Shown here piece by piece: positions 21,701 through 32,833 of a stretch of 64,000 bases of DNA. Location: NCBI GenBank assembly GCA_018136815.1, contig CM030934.1, positions 6,309,698-6,373,697 of the forward strand. The letters run 5' to 3'. This stretch comes from Isochrysis galbana (taxonomy: Eukaryota; Haptophyta; Isochrysidales; Isochrysidaceae). Below the pieces are notes generated by a model. That model had not been told where the DNA came from. It did not search any database and was given only the letters and a program-made list of their open reading frames with translations. Position 1 is the stretch's first letter. Every line of letters starts with the position of its first letter. The position numbers and the translations under genes were made by a program.

Positions 21701-24700
21701 CATGGGGATTCACAAGCAGCTCGTGCACTCAAGTGATACGGGATACACTGTCCTTAGGGTGCGCCGCCTTCACAACGCCACCTTCGTTCATATATGGTCC
21801 CCGAATCGAAAGTCCACAAGCGCGGTCACAGACATCATGGTCTTGAATTGAGAGTTTTATCCTTGCTCACAGCGTGAATGGATATCCAAAGCCTCCGCTC
21901 AACAACGTGCGGGTCGTACCGCTCGCGTCCGCCCGGGCACCGTCTACCGCCTCTATCCTCGAGGCTTGTGGGAGGAGCTGCCTGATTTCGAGTCTGCGCA
22001 GATGTGTCGGGAGCCTCTCGAGGCGTCTGTCTTAAGAATGAGATCGGTTGTCGATGAGATGGAGGTGAGTGGAGAGCTAGAAATACTTCGCTCTCCACTT
22101 GAGAGCAAGTTTGCTGTGGAGTGCTTTGCCTCCTGCTGCATCGATGACACATTTCTCTCCCTATGTGCCTGTTCTTGCAGCCGATATCTCAGCTCATGCA
22201 CCAGATGATTGAACCCCCTGATGCAAGCCACGTTGCCGACGCTCTCGTCGGTCTTGCTGCCATGGGATTTCTCGAACCGACCTCCAGCCAAGATGAGCGC
22301 CTTGACGAGGTAACGGTGCTACCCAGCCTTGCCGCCAGATCGCACATCGACGCGGCGGCATCCGCAATCGCTGCAGAGGCGGCGGACGCATTCGAAACGA
22401 CTGGAGTCGAGGGCGAGGGCGACGAACGAGGCGCGACTGCTCAATTGGACGCGCATATGAGACGGCTAGCTCTCCCACGAAACGGTGGTGGCGTTGCTAC
22501 GCATCCTAGCGGCGAAGGCATGGATGCCGTCGACACCGCACACTCTGAAAACGCTCGTTTGGGTTGGAGTGCTGCGGCGATTGCTCTTGATACCGCGCGT
22601 CTCACTGCGTCTGGCCGCCTTGCAAGTGGCTTGCCTCTTGAGCCACAACTATCGCGTTTGGTTGCACTGGGAATCCGACTCGGGCTTGCTGCCGAAGCCA
22701 TTGTCCTCGCTGCTTCGTGTGCCCAGCCGCGGAGTGCCTATCGACTCGTCTCGCCGCTCGTTCACACCGACCCTGATGAGTACAATGCTCTTGTGAGAAC
22801 GAGCTTCAAGGGTCGGCTGTATTTTGACCGTGGGATGTACTCTGAGCCACTTTCGAACCTTGCAATGGTGACTGAGGTCGAAAACCTATTGCGTGGTGGC
22901 GTGATATCTGACGCGTCGATAGATCAAGGCATGGCGCGGGTCGATATGGGTGCGACACATGCTGATGGCGTGCGACGCGGACGGAGGCGAACTGGCCATT
23001 CTAACGCCACATCTAGGGATGTCATTGATGGTAGCCGAAATACTACACAGGCTGTCGTCAACGGCGCCGACACTATGGTAATCAATGACGACGACGCCAC
23101 CACCGCCGTCGAGACCGCAGCCGAAGAACCCTCCTTCTCAGGATATGGAAGGCACATTCGCTTCACTCAACGAGTTGCACGATTTTGCGTGCGGCATGGA
23201 CTTGCGCCTCGCCAGGTACGTCTATGTTGCGCGGTAGAAATGCTAGTGTCCCTTGCGCGTGCTCTTCTCGTCCATTTCATGATGTTCACCCTCGATATTC
23301 GGGGCCAAGACGGGCACTCTGGCCGTAGGCCGGTGTGTGACAGGTTCCTCTAAACCCACTCTTTTACCAAGGTTGCCCGGGATTCTTGGTATGCCATTGC
23401 TAGGTGCGCCAACTTCTTTCCACGGTCGCCTCACTTCGCAAGGCTGTCCATGAGGCAACATCCCTTCCGCTGTCTCTTCTCAATCTCAATCCAAATCAAT
23501 CTTTCCCACCACCTGGACGAGACGGGTCTTTTCGTCTTGCACTCTTGCGGGCTCTTCTCGTCTGGGCAAGCCCGGACGTTCTATTAGTTGGCACGGCACA
23601 AACCGCGGAACGTAGGCAGAATGGACCCTCTCGTCCTATCGCTCCGAGCGCCTCGGGCGACACAATCCGGCTTTCTCCCGCCTTGAGTGACGAAATGCTC
23701 CAATCGCTCCTGCCGGCTCCATTTGAGTTTCAAGTTGAGCGTCGATGCTGCGATGTCGTTCATGTTGCCAATGCGTCACCAGACTCGCCAGATAGATTTG
23801 CTGCCATCGAGTGCACGCTCCTCGCGAATTTACGTTTTGACTGGGTGTTCTGCCATTCAGCTGATGATTCTGTGACTGTCTATGTCAAAGATGAGAAACT
23901 CGCTCCTCTACGAGTCGAGATTGGACAATGCCTCGGGATAGGAGAATCCCAAGTAGAGCACGCCCAAGGGGCTCTTACATTCGCAGAAGTTGGCGACCGT
24001 TCTGAAGAAACCTCCGGAGCATCCAGCCTCGCGGGAAGCTCCAGTTCAAGCTATCGATTCGGTCGTTGTTCTTATGCACGCCTCTTTGTGAGGCAACTAT
24101 CACATTCACAGCACGCGGCGCTTCGTCATTTGTCATCTCGTCGTGGCGTAGCGCTCGAACAAACCGTCGCCAGGTGCGAGGAGCAAATCGTCTGAGCGCA
24201 CCGATCGATTGCTACGACCAGGGGAGCAGATTCTGCAATTAGCTAAATGTCCGAATCAGAGAACATTACTTCAGGGAATGATAGGAGCAGTTGATGTTGG
24301 CAGTGCTAGTAGTTCGACAGCGTTCCGCCAACAAGTTTTTGCCGTCTTGCTGACCATTCCAACTCCCCTTGGTTGCTTGTAGGCTTCACGTGCAAAGAGT
24401 TGGCGAGCATACGTACAGCGGTTCGTTTGTTTGTGCGAATGCGCCACCCCTTTGCTCACCTCCCACGGGAGCCTCTGCCGCACTGACGCCTGATTCGCTC
24501 AGCCTTCTTCGCGGCCTTTTTGGCTCGAAAATGCTCGCTAAAGTGTCTCCCAGTCAAGCACCTCCAGTACAGGTGATCCGTTTCCGTCCAACGCCAGGCC
24601 ATGCGGTGCAGCCACAACCGCCGCTTTTTCCTGATCGAGCGGCCGGCATCCGGCTGCTATGCAGTATGGCAAGCGGATATCGTGACAAAAAGCTCCGTGT

Positions 24701-25403
24701 TTCGGCGTCCGGCGGCATTTCTGGGCCTAGTGCCATTGCTGAGGGTGCGCATCAGCCGCCCCCACTAGTGGTTCAGACAGACGCTCCAGAGGGGCTGTCT
24801 TGGAAATGGCTCACAGAGACACATCAAAAGCGCGCACTTCTCGATCGTCATTGCGCACTCAAATCGGCATTGCCGCCTTCGGTCGGGTTCCTTTGCGCTG
24901 TTGGGACCTCTGCCGTGATGCTGGGCGACGGTGGCGACGTAGTGGCAATTGAGGGCCCAACCATTCTGCCACCTGGGGTGGAATTGGCCGCACTGGTCCT
25001 TGAGGTAGCGAATCGCGCTCCACTCCCACTTGCGTCACCCTACGGTGGATTGATGCGTAGTCAGCTCGAACATGCTAGGCGGCTGATGCCGTTGCTCAAC
25101 GACCACAGAGTCATCGAGCCACAGCTCCATCTTGTGGCACAGCTTCGAGAGCTCTTTGAGCCATGGCTCACCCATCGCGACGAGACGGCGGAGATATGCA
25201 CTCCTGACGACCCGGACTCAACTTGCCCCATCTGCTACACCATCTTGCATGATAGTAGCATGCAGCTGCCACGTTTGCAGTGCCCGACTTGTAGTAAGCG
25301 TTTTCACGCCGCTTGCCTGTACACGTGGTATGCATCTGAGCAGAAGAAGAAACGCTCCGCACCTAACATCTTGTTGTGCCCGCTCTGTCAATGTGTCGTG
25401 TGA
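18792..25403 (+). CDS. PIN/FEN1-like nuclease - DExH helicase - listerin-type RING fusion protein
   Basis: Six exons are inferred: 18792-21434, 21540-21758, 21873-22064, 22181-23215, 23404-24173 and 24383-25403. All introns are GT-AG and all junctions are in phase, giving 1959 residues. The start MGVAGL matches the FEN1/XPG family start. Residues 1-250: PIN nuclease with the full acidic set (D32, D79, E144, E146, D169, D171, D241), closest in style to Asteroid proteins. Residues 617-624: Walker A GETGSGKS; 714-717 DECH; 746-748 SAT; then the motif V/VI regions (ATNAAESSI, QQRAGRTARVRPG). A ratchet/HA2-like region (LTASGRLASGLP) and a C-terminal extension follow. Residues 1901-1955: C4HC3 zinc-binding RING (C1901, C1904, C1920, C1923, H1928, C1931, C1952, C1955) worded like the listerin/Ltn1 RING. 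Exon 1 alone carries both nuclease and ATPase, so that fusion does not depend on splicing. A role in RNA or ribosome quality control is inference only. Confidence 0.85.
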
Positions 25404-25800
25404 GTTTATAAATATGTTCGATGTTTGATTTTCACCGGCGAGACGTGCAACTAATCTTATGATTGGTCGCCATGGAAGGGGGCCTCGTGCCCCCCCCCCC
25501 CCCCCCACTCTCTCGACTCCCTTCATGGGGGGCGAGAAGCATCCACATCCACGGCCCTGCGCCGCCTATTGGCATGCAGGGCGGGACTCGCACCTTGACT
25601 GCCCGGACTCTCCTAAAGAGCTGGGCACAAATCGCACGCCCTATAGCCATCGCCGAGGTCACGTTCCATCGAATATGGGATAGACTCTCTCATGTTGAGC
25701 CATCAAGTGTCCATAAGTCCGTTTACAATAATAATCGAATAACTGTATAACATTATAATATAATATTCTATATCACTCCCCAGTGCCTTCACCTTCTTCG
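25404..25800. other. 3' flank of the fusion gene
   Basis: Contains an 18-base poly-C run (25491-25507 region) and an AT-rich stretch (25725-25770). No gene is seen. The TRIM inserted at its end. Confidence 0.5.
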
Positions 25801-25968
25801 TATCGCCGGGAGCCCGCAGCGCGAGCCCCGGCGGCGGTGTGAGAGCGGCGCGCCGCGCCGCCATCGCGCTACGCCATGACAAGATGATTAAAAGATACCT
25901 AGGGGGCACTGCCACACAAGGCACACTAACGGTATAGAACCACAAATAGCACAAGACACCCTGTGATA
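25801..25968 (-). repeat. TRIM LTR, 3' copy
   Basis: 168 bp, identical to the copy at 26836-27003 on direct comparison. It ends in GATA next to the polypurine tract on the element's own strand. Confidence 0.92.
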
Positions 25969-26149
25969 CCCCCTCCTAAGCGGAGTACGGATGGGATCCG
26001 AATGACGCTTACACAAATTGAACACAAACAAATGTCAAATGTGCGATGGAAAAGCAAGTTGCAACTTGGCCAACAAAAAGGGCCAATCTTTCCCAAAGGG
26101 ACAATTCCTCCCAGCAGAGGAGAAGAGAGGGAAGAGAGACGAGACAGCG

Positions 26150-26420
26150 GTGCAGCCGAGCGGTCAGAAGGACCTTGACTGACCCTCCCAGCCGGGGAGG
26201 AGAGAGACAACGGTGCAGCCGAGGTTCAAGCAACAAACCCTGCCAGTGGGGGAGGAGAGAGAAAGAATACGGCGCAGCCGAGCCGGTCAGATGGACCAAC
26301 CCTCCCAGTTGGGGAGGAGAGAGAAGGGACGGCAGTGCAACAACGCAGCCGAGCCGGTCAGATGGACCGACCCTCCCAGTAGGGGAGGAGAGAGAAAGTA
26401 CGGCAGCGCAACATAGAAGA
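26150..26420. repeat. Minisatellite inside the TRIM
   Basis: About four imperfect copies of a 55-70 bp unit containing GCAGCCGAGCCGGTCAGA, then ACCCTCCCAG and GGGGAGGAGAGAGA. Copy lengths vary. The long plus-strand open frame across it looks like a by-product of the repeat. Confidence 0.8.
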
Positions 26421-26835
26421 GGCCCAGCGGGACCCCAACTCTCCCAGACAAAAGGAAGGGGGAGAGGTGGAGAGAAAGAGAAAGAGAAAGAGAAAGAGGG
26501 GCACTCACCCAGACGGGGCACTCGCCCAGCAATGGATCGAGCAGTGATCAACAGGGCCAGCTCGCGCGAGCGCGCGCGAGCGAGGCGAAGCAATGCGGGC
26601 AAGGGGTGCAAACAAGCAAGGATCAATGAGATCCATCCCCTCCCGAGCAAGGGGCCCAGAGGGACCAGCTCTCCCAGAGGGGGAGAGAGAGAGGGAGAGA
26701 GGAGGGCTTGCTACCATGCGTCGCCATGCAGCCATGCAGCCGAAAGCGACTGCGCGAGCGCGCGCAGCTCGCGGCGGTCCGCGAGAGTCGGCTCAGCAAG
26801 CCCAGCCCTGCCCCTCTACCTGGGTGGGAGCTCCA

Positions 26836-27003
26836 TATCGCCGGGAGCCCGCAGCGCGAGCCCCGGCGGCGGTGTGAGAGCGGCGCGCCGCGCCGCCATC
26901 GCGCTACGCCATGACAAGATGATTAAAAGATACCTAGGGGGCACTGCCACACAAGGCACACTAACGGTATAGAACCACAAATAGCACAAGACACCCTGTG
27001 ATA
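26836..27003 (-). repeat. TRIM LTR, 5' copy
   Basis: 168 bp, identical to the copy at 25801-25968. Flanked internally by the putative primer-binding site and externally by the CTTCG target duplication. Confidence 0.92.
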
Positions 27004-27128
27004 CTTCGCCTTCCTTTCTCCTTGATCCTCAGCGACTGCCTCAGTGATGCATGATAAGGCGGCCTCCTTCTTCTGAATCCCGAGTTTAGCAGCCGACCGC
27101 CGCACTTCCATCATGGGACAGTTTATTT

Positions 27129-27419
27129 ATGTTCGTGGTGGTGGTGGTCCCGGGAGGATGCAAAGGCTACGACAAGCCATGGGCCATATCTTTCCTGCGC
27201 AAAAACCAAGTGAGCTTTCGCCGATGTACTTGCGAGCAAGACAAGGCGAAAGCGGAGCAGCGAAAGAAGCGACGCGAAGAAAGTAACGCCATGGATTATC
27301 GAGCCATGATGGGACTCGGGGCGGCGGCACCATGCCGTCGTTTCATGGCCGGCGAATGCAAGAACAACCGCCTGAAAGGACTCAAGACTCAAGACAAGAA
27401 GAGGGAGGACATGTCTTGA
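27129..27419 (+). other. Possible gene remnant with half a CCCH-like motif
   Basis: A 96-codon frame, rich in Lys/Arg/Glu in the middle (DKAKAEQRKKRREES), with CRRFMAGECKN that resembles the start of a CCCH zinc finger. It is short, lacks the rest of the finger and sits just beyond the TRIM, so it may be an exon of an older gene or chance. Low confidence. Confidence 0.2.
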
Positions 27420-27879
27420 GGCGGCGTCGCTGCCCATGCCTAGCGCAAAGGTATAGCGCCCCCACTCAGACATCTCCTTCCCCACAGCACCTCGCTCTGA
27501 TGAGTTGCTCCTCACCCTCCCATTAAATAGGCCCCCTTGCTTGCGAGGCCAAAACAGGATCCTGGCGTGGGGGGCTGTCTGAGGGTGGAGGGAGGGGCGC
27601 TCGCGCAGGTAGAAAGCTAGTGAAGAGCTGGGTGGCATAAGGGGGGAAGGGTGCTTGCGCTTGCCGTGGCAGGGAGTCCTGTCTTGAGTGAGCGCTAGTC
27701 CTGTACCTTTGCCGCGCCGCGACCCATAAAAATTTGTTAAAAATTAAAAGCTTCCATCACATACAAGTCTCATAGAACGAAGTCTGATCAGGTTCGCTAC
27801 CCTCGTCAGAGGCCTTGAGCTCTCGGACAAGAACCCGACGGCGCGCACGAGCAAGGTTTCTCAAGGGGAGAAAACCAAA

Positions 27880-28385
27880 GCTCAAGACTACACAAGCAAG
27901 AGCTTAGCAGAACGCGACTTGCGCCCCGGTCTTTGTATCGAACGACAGCGACGCCCTCGTGATGAGCGCGAATCTGGCCCTAGTTTCACAAGTCACAAGC
28001 GTTAGACATGGCGGAAAAGCTTGCGTAACTACACAACAACACCCCCCACCCCCACCCTAACCCGACCCACGAGCCCCGGAAACCATGTGGCCCCAAAACC
28101 CCGGCACAAAGACAAAGACAAGCAAAATGGAAACACGAAACGGAAACGGCCGCCGGTGACCCGATGGCGCAGGAGGTAGTCTAGGACTAGACCATCGGGG
28201 ATCGATGCACGCCGCCTGTCACCGGAAGCCCCATAAGCCGAGCCCCTAAGTAGAGCACGAGGGGACGAGCCGCAAGGCAGCTGGAGGGAGTGATAAGGGA
28301 TGCGGGCGTGGCTGCAGAATGGATGTGCAGGGTCGCGCGCGCGGCGAGATCATTAAGAAGTTTTTTAAAGTGAGAATGGTCTTGT
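27880..28385 (-). repeat. LINE 5'-end repeat copy
   Basis: About 500 bp clearly homologous to 42226-42675, including the terminal string ATTAAGAAGTTTTTT and the preceding GCGCGCGCGGCG. Read on the minus strand this is the 5' end of the LINE family described at 40440-42675. The LINE body and 3' end are not present here. Confidence 0.7.
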
Positions 28386-28531
28386 GCGCGCTGTGATACA
28401 TCAAACGCACATGACCACATGACAGACATCGGAAACTGATCTATCACGCCGTGTACGTTCAAGGCACATTTAGGCAGCGGCTCTAGAGTTGCGAGTTACG
28501 GTTTCCCTCTCATATTTTAGTCCTTATCCTC

Positions 28532-28631
28532 NNNNNNNNNNNNNNNNNNNNNNNNNNNNNNNNNNNNNNNNNNNNNNNNNNNNNNNNNNNNNNNNNNNNN
28601 NNNNNNNNNNNNNNNNNNNNNNNNNNNNNNN
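28532..28631. other. Assembly gap of 100 N
   Basis: Placeholder gap that removes the 3' part of the cyclic-nucleotide-binding-domain gene. Confidence 0.99.
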
Positions 28632-30823
28632 CGTTTGATTGCCGTTCGCAGCAGTTGCAAAGGTGGGGTTGCTTTGCGGGAGAAGATGACTCGACCCTCT
28701 GCGAGAATAAAGAGACGGTCAGCAGGAGCTCCTTCCTCGCATACCACCTCGCCAGCTTTCATGCGTACCAAGGTCATGACCCACGAAAGAGGGTTCAGAT
28801 TGCGCCCTACATTAAGATTGCGAAAGATAGGTACCGTTTGTAGCGTGCGTACGATCCACAGCCGTTGGAGCTCGCGGAGGTCGATAGCGCAGTCACGAAG
28901 GTCGCCTAGTCGCACTTGTAGAAGCCGGCTCGGCTCCATCACCAAGGCGGTCTCGACGGCCAGCCGCTCGCCCACCAAGGCAGACTCCGCAAAGCACGCC
29001 CCCGGTTTTAATTGCCGGTCGAAAGAGAAGAGAGACGAAGTGCATCGGACGGAGCCCGATAAGAGAACGAAGCAGGAGGCAGCAACTCCCTCTTCCCGCA
29101 GCTGGCCCTCGTAGCACAGCTTCGTGTACCGCTTTGCCGTGATGACGTGCGAGCGCGCACAAATCTCGCTCAACTCTGCCATGGGAACCTCTTTGAGCCA
29201 TGGGATGGAGGATAGCATGGAGGCGGCGAGGTGCTGTTCCTCGGCGCTCGCTTTACGACCCTCTTCGTGTTGTGCATCCGATGCGGATGCCGATGAACCC
29301 AATGAGCCCCGGTTGAAGTATGCTTTCGAATGGACGCCTCCTTCCTTGTGTCGTGCATGACGGCGCCTCAGCGATCGTTCAAGCGATGCAGTTGGACTCG
29401 TGATGCCCGCGAAGCCATGAAATGCCGCCACCATTTGGCCGGCTTCCGGGACAGTAGAACGGGCGGTGTTGTCATCGTGCAGCATCCGCGAGGAGATCAG
29501 AGGGAGTCCGTCTGATGTAGTCGTGCACACGTTTGAGCTCCTACTCGGATTCATGCACCCCAAGGACGCCCTAGTTTGAGCAAAGCCTACGTGCAACGGC
29601 TCATCAATGTCACTTCGCAAAGTGAAGCGCTTGCTGAGCTTGTTCCTCAGTCTTGTGCACGAGTCGAACCCAGTAGCAGTAGGCCGCAGCTGCGGTTCAG
29701 ATACGGATGAATGCATTCTCAATCGCTGGAGACGCTTCTCAGCGACGTTAAATTCGATTCCAGCGGCAGCACGTATGCCCCGCCCGGCACGGAGCACCTC
29801 AAGGGCAGCAGCCGCAGCCGCTTCAGCTTGAATGGCCGCGTCACGAGCATTGTCAAAGGGGCCTTCGAGCCAAACGGATGTTTCCCCACTGCACAAACTA
29901 AATTTCGGTGCTGCCGCGTGATATGTTCGGGGGTGTCCCGCAATTCTGGAGGGCGAGGCTGGTTGGATGGCTGGAAAGTCTTCTTGACGGCTATAATCGA
30001 GTGGCATGGCAGGGTGTAGCGGGACGGTCTGGGAGAGCCGCATCTCTCTGGAAGGTGAGAGGCTAGAATGGGAAGAAGGCGACGGCGTGGAGGCCGGGCT
30101 CGGAGCAGCATTCTCTGCGAGATCTTCCTTCTGGTCAATCTCATTCCCGACCTCAGCTTCCAGCGAAGGCCATGGTGCATCTGGGCTGTGCCAAGTTGTT
30201 GACTTGTTAGCAGGGCTGTTGACAGACCCACGATGAGTCGATGCCCACCCTCCCACATCCCTCTCTCCCGTGGTGAAACACCTCAATCGTGGTGCCGAAA
30301 ATGACTTCGATTCTGCCATTGAGTGCGACGGGTTCACCTCAGCTCGCTCTTGCTGTATGTGGCCTAAGGCGCTAGCTGGTTTCTCATGCCCAGCGTCAGA
30401 TCGCCATCGAGAGTCAGCGGAAGCGGCCTTGGTCAGCCCAACTCTCTGTGCCTCGTCCTCAGTCACAGAAATGGTCGGGGCCCTGTGCGGTGTAGTGCAA
30501 GGCATCTGCCGTGCAGACACTGTTGACCCCTCTGCATGCTGTGTGGATGACCGACTGGCGACCAGCATCCTCTCCATAATCTCTGCCCTGCGTGCCTCCC
30601 CTCGGACGAGCTTAGCCCGTTTTGAACTCTTCGATGTAGAGATGGAGCGCAGGGCCCCTTGCGGGGCCAGCAGCCTCGGCGACGTCGGCGGCAGGGCAGC
30701 ATCGAGGAGTGGCATGGGCGATGTCTCCGCCGCGCGCACCCGCAAGCGAGTGGGGAGGCGAAACGGACCTGCGTCGGTCAATGTATAGGAATCAAAGATT
30801 GCAATAGTTATTTTTAAGGCCAT
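28632..30823 (-). CDS. Protein with tandem cyclic-nucleotide-binding domains, 3' end lost in gap
   Basis: The minus-strand frame starts at ATG 30823 and runs 730 codons into the gap. The N-terminal 500 residues are low-complexity and probably disordered (Ser/Pro/Arg-rich). From about residue 530 there is a cNMP-binding fold: MLSSIPWLKEVPMAELSEI, FVLLSGSVRC, then CFAESALVGERLAVETALV in the phosphate-binding cassette position, where Glu and Arg are present but the usual FGE glycine is Ala. A second, similar domain begins near residue 655 (VPIFRNL, VVCEEGAPADRLFILAEGRVIF) and is cut by the gap. No channel or kinase domain is seen. It may be a regulatory or scaffold protein. It is divergent from the next gene with about 135 bp between starts. 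Confidence 0.75.
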
Positions 30824-30958
30824 CGCGGGGTAGGGGCTCCGTTGCCGTCGAAGGGCTACGGTCCCGCAGCACTAAGGTTATACTAACACAACAATAAAAC
30901 TCTGACGTATTCCTTCACTCAGACATCAAGACACATTGCTAGGGCAGGCGGGCAGTCC

Positions 30959-31606
30959 GTGATGCCCACTGCGCCGCATCCATCTGAGATGACACCCTCC
31001 AGAGGGTTGAGAGGCGAGGATGAGGACCACGGAGAACCTTACTTCCAGAGTGGAGAAGCCCCCCAGATCAACCATAAATCTGCGCGCCCACCGCAGACCA
31101 TCTCGGCAATCTTCCTCTTCCCCGAGCAAGACTTCACTCCGCAAGACCTTAGCTCACTCTTCCGCACGAAGCCGCCACCACCACCAGGCCACGGGGTGGA
31201 CGGGGTGGATGGTTACGGGCATGCCGGTTCAAAATTTGGCTATATCCACTCCGTGTTTCATCCACCGCCTCCACCGCCCCTGCCGCCACCGCCACCCCCC
31301 TGGGGTAGATGGTTCTGGCAGCCAGTAAAGGCTCGATTCGCAGACTTCGTAGCAATTGAGCCGCAAGCTAGGACAACACAGGTTCAGACCAAAACCACTG
31401 TCGCTTGGGATTTCAACAGCAGGAGCTCTTTACTCTCACTCCCACTGGCCCCACTCTTTGTAATCGGAATCACCCTAGTTGTAGCAATTGCCATGTTGGG
31501 CAAGATGGCGAGGCGAGCAATTGTACCTCCACATTTAAAAGGAGAGCGTTCGCACCCATCCACGCCCATGCGATTGGGAGAGCACACGACAGTATGCTTA
31601 TTCTAG
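30959..31606 (+). CDS. Proline-rich single-pass membrane protein, hypothetical
   Basis: 215 codons starting MMPTAPHP. It has two proline runs (KPPPPPGH and HPPPPPPLPPPPPPWG) and one strong hydrophobic helix at about residues 157-178 (SLLSLPLAPLFVIGITLVVA), followed by a short basic tail. This layout fits a single-pass membrane protein. It shares a short divergent promoter region with the cyclic-nucleotide-binding gene. No family recognised. Confidence 0.4.
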   Translation: MMPTAPHPSEMTPSRGLRGEDEDHGEPYFQSGEAPQINHKSARPPQTISAIFLFPEQDFTPQDLSSLFRTKPPPPPGHGVDGVDGYGHAGSKFGYIHSVFHPPPPPPLPPPPPPWGRWFWQPVKARFADFVAIEPQARTTQVQTKTTVAWDFNSRSSLLSLPLAPLFVIGITLVVAIAMLGKMARRAIVPPHLKGERSHPSTPMRLGEHTTVCLF

Positions 31607-32833
31607 AGCAAACGCTCATGGAGCAAGACTGGCACCTCTGCTTGGCAAGCCATTGGAAGCACTTTGTCTTGAATAAATGCCGGATGCTCGAAAATGTTGG
31701 ATATTTGACTGGTAGTCGCACACATATTAAAGAGAGATGAGCTGCTGCGACGCTGCGACAGTTGCGCTACGGATACCACTATTCTCGCTTCGATTTCACT
31801 ACCCTCTTCCTCACCGCCCCGTCGACATAGGGCGGCGCTCCCGGGGGGCGTGAACGACTACGACGCACATGGGCTCATGCTCATAGCTGTCGTGCAGCTT
31901 GCTTGCTTTTTGAGCTTGGGGCCGTCGCCATAGCCACCGTGCCAAGCCTGCGGACAGGAGGCAACTTGCAACTTGCGAAATCCCGTACTTGCACTGGGTG
32001 CCCGTTCTTGTTCGGCCACGCGCCTCGCTCATGCCAGAAGCTGAAGTTGCGCCATTATGAGTATCAAAATTAGGGCGCGCGGGATAGATGGGGTGACGTT
32101 GCGCGCCCCACCGCGTAACGCCGGCCCACCCACCAGCGTGCCGCGACGGCTCCACTCCCACGGGGGAGTCCACTTGATGTATATGCATGCACACATATCT
32201 AATGACTGTCTTGGCCTCATTTTATCACTGGAATGTGCACATATTAGTCTTGCGAATCTATCTATCTAAGCTCTACACTAAATAATGGCACATGAGGATG
32301 TGCGGCCCTTGGGCAGAGACAAACACCCTCCAACCCCGAGATACATCGAGAATGTTTCGTATTTCGTGTAGGTTGCCCCGGAATCGGCAATTAGCCATCC
32401 GTCTCATCCGAGCGAGGGTGGGACGGGATGCTGTGAATAGCTCATGCACGGAAAGAAGAAGATAGCAGACTAGTCGCCACGAAACATCAAAATCTTCGCG
32501 CGCCGTCAAGGTCAGCCTTGGCGAGCTTTCTCGTGAGTTGCAGCGGTACACATCTGGTTGACTGGCGGTCCACGCCAGACGGCCGACTTCAATCTGTCAG
32601 TGAGGTGTGCATGCTTAGTGCATGCTGTCTCGGGTCGTCCCTAGCCCTTCATAGGAGACCCGGGTTTGTCGAGGACGAACGAAGAACATGGAACATGACG
32701 CCAACAAGATGTTGCCTCACACGGTGGACAATCTGACATTGTCGTGCGCCCTGCGCGAAGTCCGAAAAGAGTAGCTCTCGCGCGCATGTGTTCAGGCGGG
32801 GGCGCCCGCGGGTATGCCGGCACATAGCATGAG
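31607..32833. other. Intergenic region, no convincing gene
   Basis: Only short frames in several directions. Nothing recognisable on either strand. Confidence 0.4.

Larger units (their letters stand above)
25801..27003 (-). mobile_element. Miniature LTR retrotransposon (TRIM), apparently intact
   Basis: Two identical 168-bp direct repeats (25801-25968 and 26836-27003) flank about 870 bp. The element is bounded by a perfect 5-bp target duplication CTTCG (25796-25800 and 27004-27008). LTR ends are TATC/GATA, an inverted pair, instead of TG/CA. Read on the minus strand, the LTR at 26836-27003 is 5'. It is followed at once by TGGAGCTCCCACCCAGG (26835 downwards), which fits a tRNA primer-binding site starting TGG. 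The 3' LTR is preceded by AGGAGGGGG (25977-25969), a polypurine tract. The interior has no gag or pol and is mostly a minisatellite, so it needs another element's enzymes. LTR identity implies a recent insertion. Confidence 0.9.

Noticed and set aside
25560-25640. Possible tRNA-like B box on the minus strand (GGTGCGAGTCC)
   Set aside because: No convincing A box at the right distance and no pairing arms, so it is probably chance.
26046-26972. 308-codon plus-strand frame inside the TRIM
   Set aside because: It is read from the minisatellite and LTR. TRIMs carry no genes, and the sequence is low-complexity Arg/Gly/Ser.
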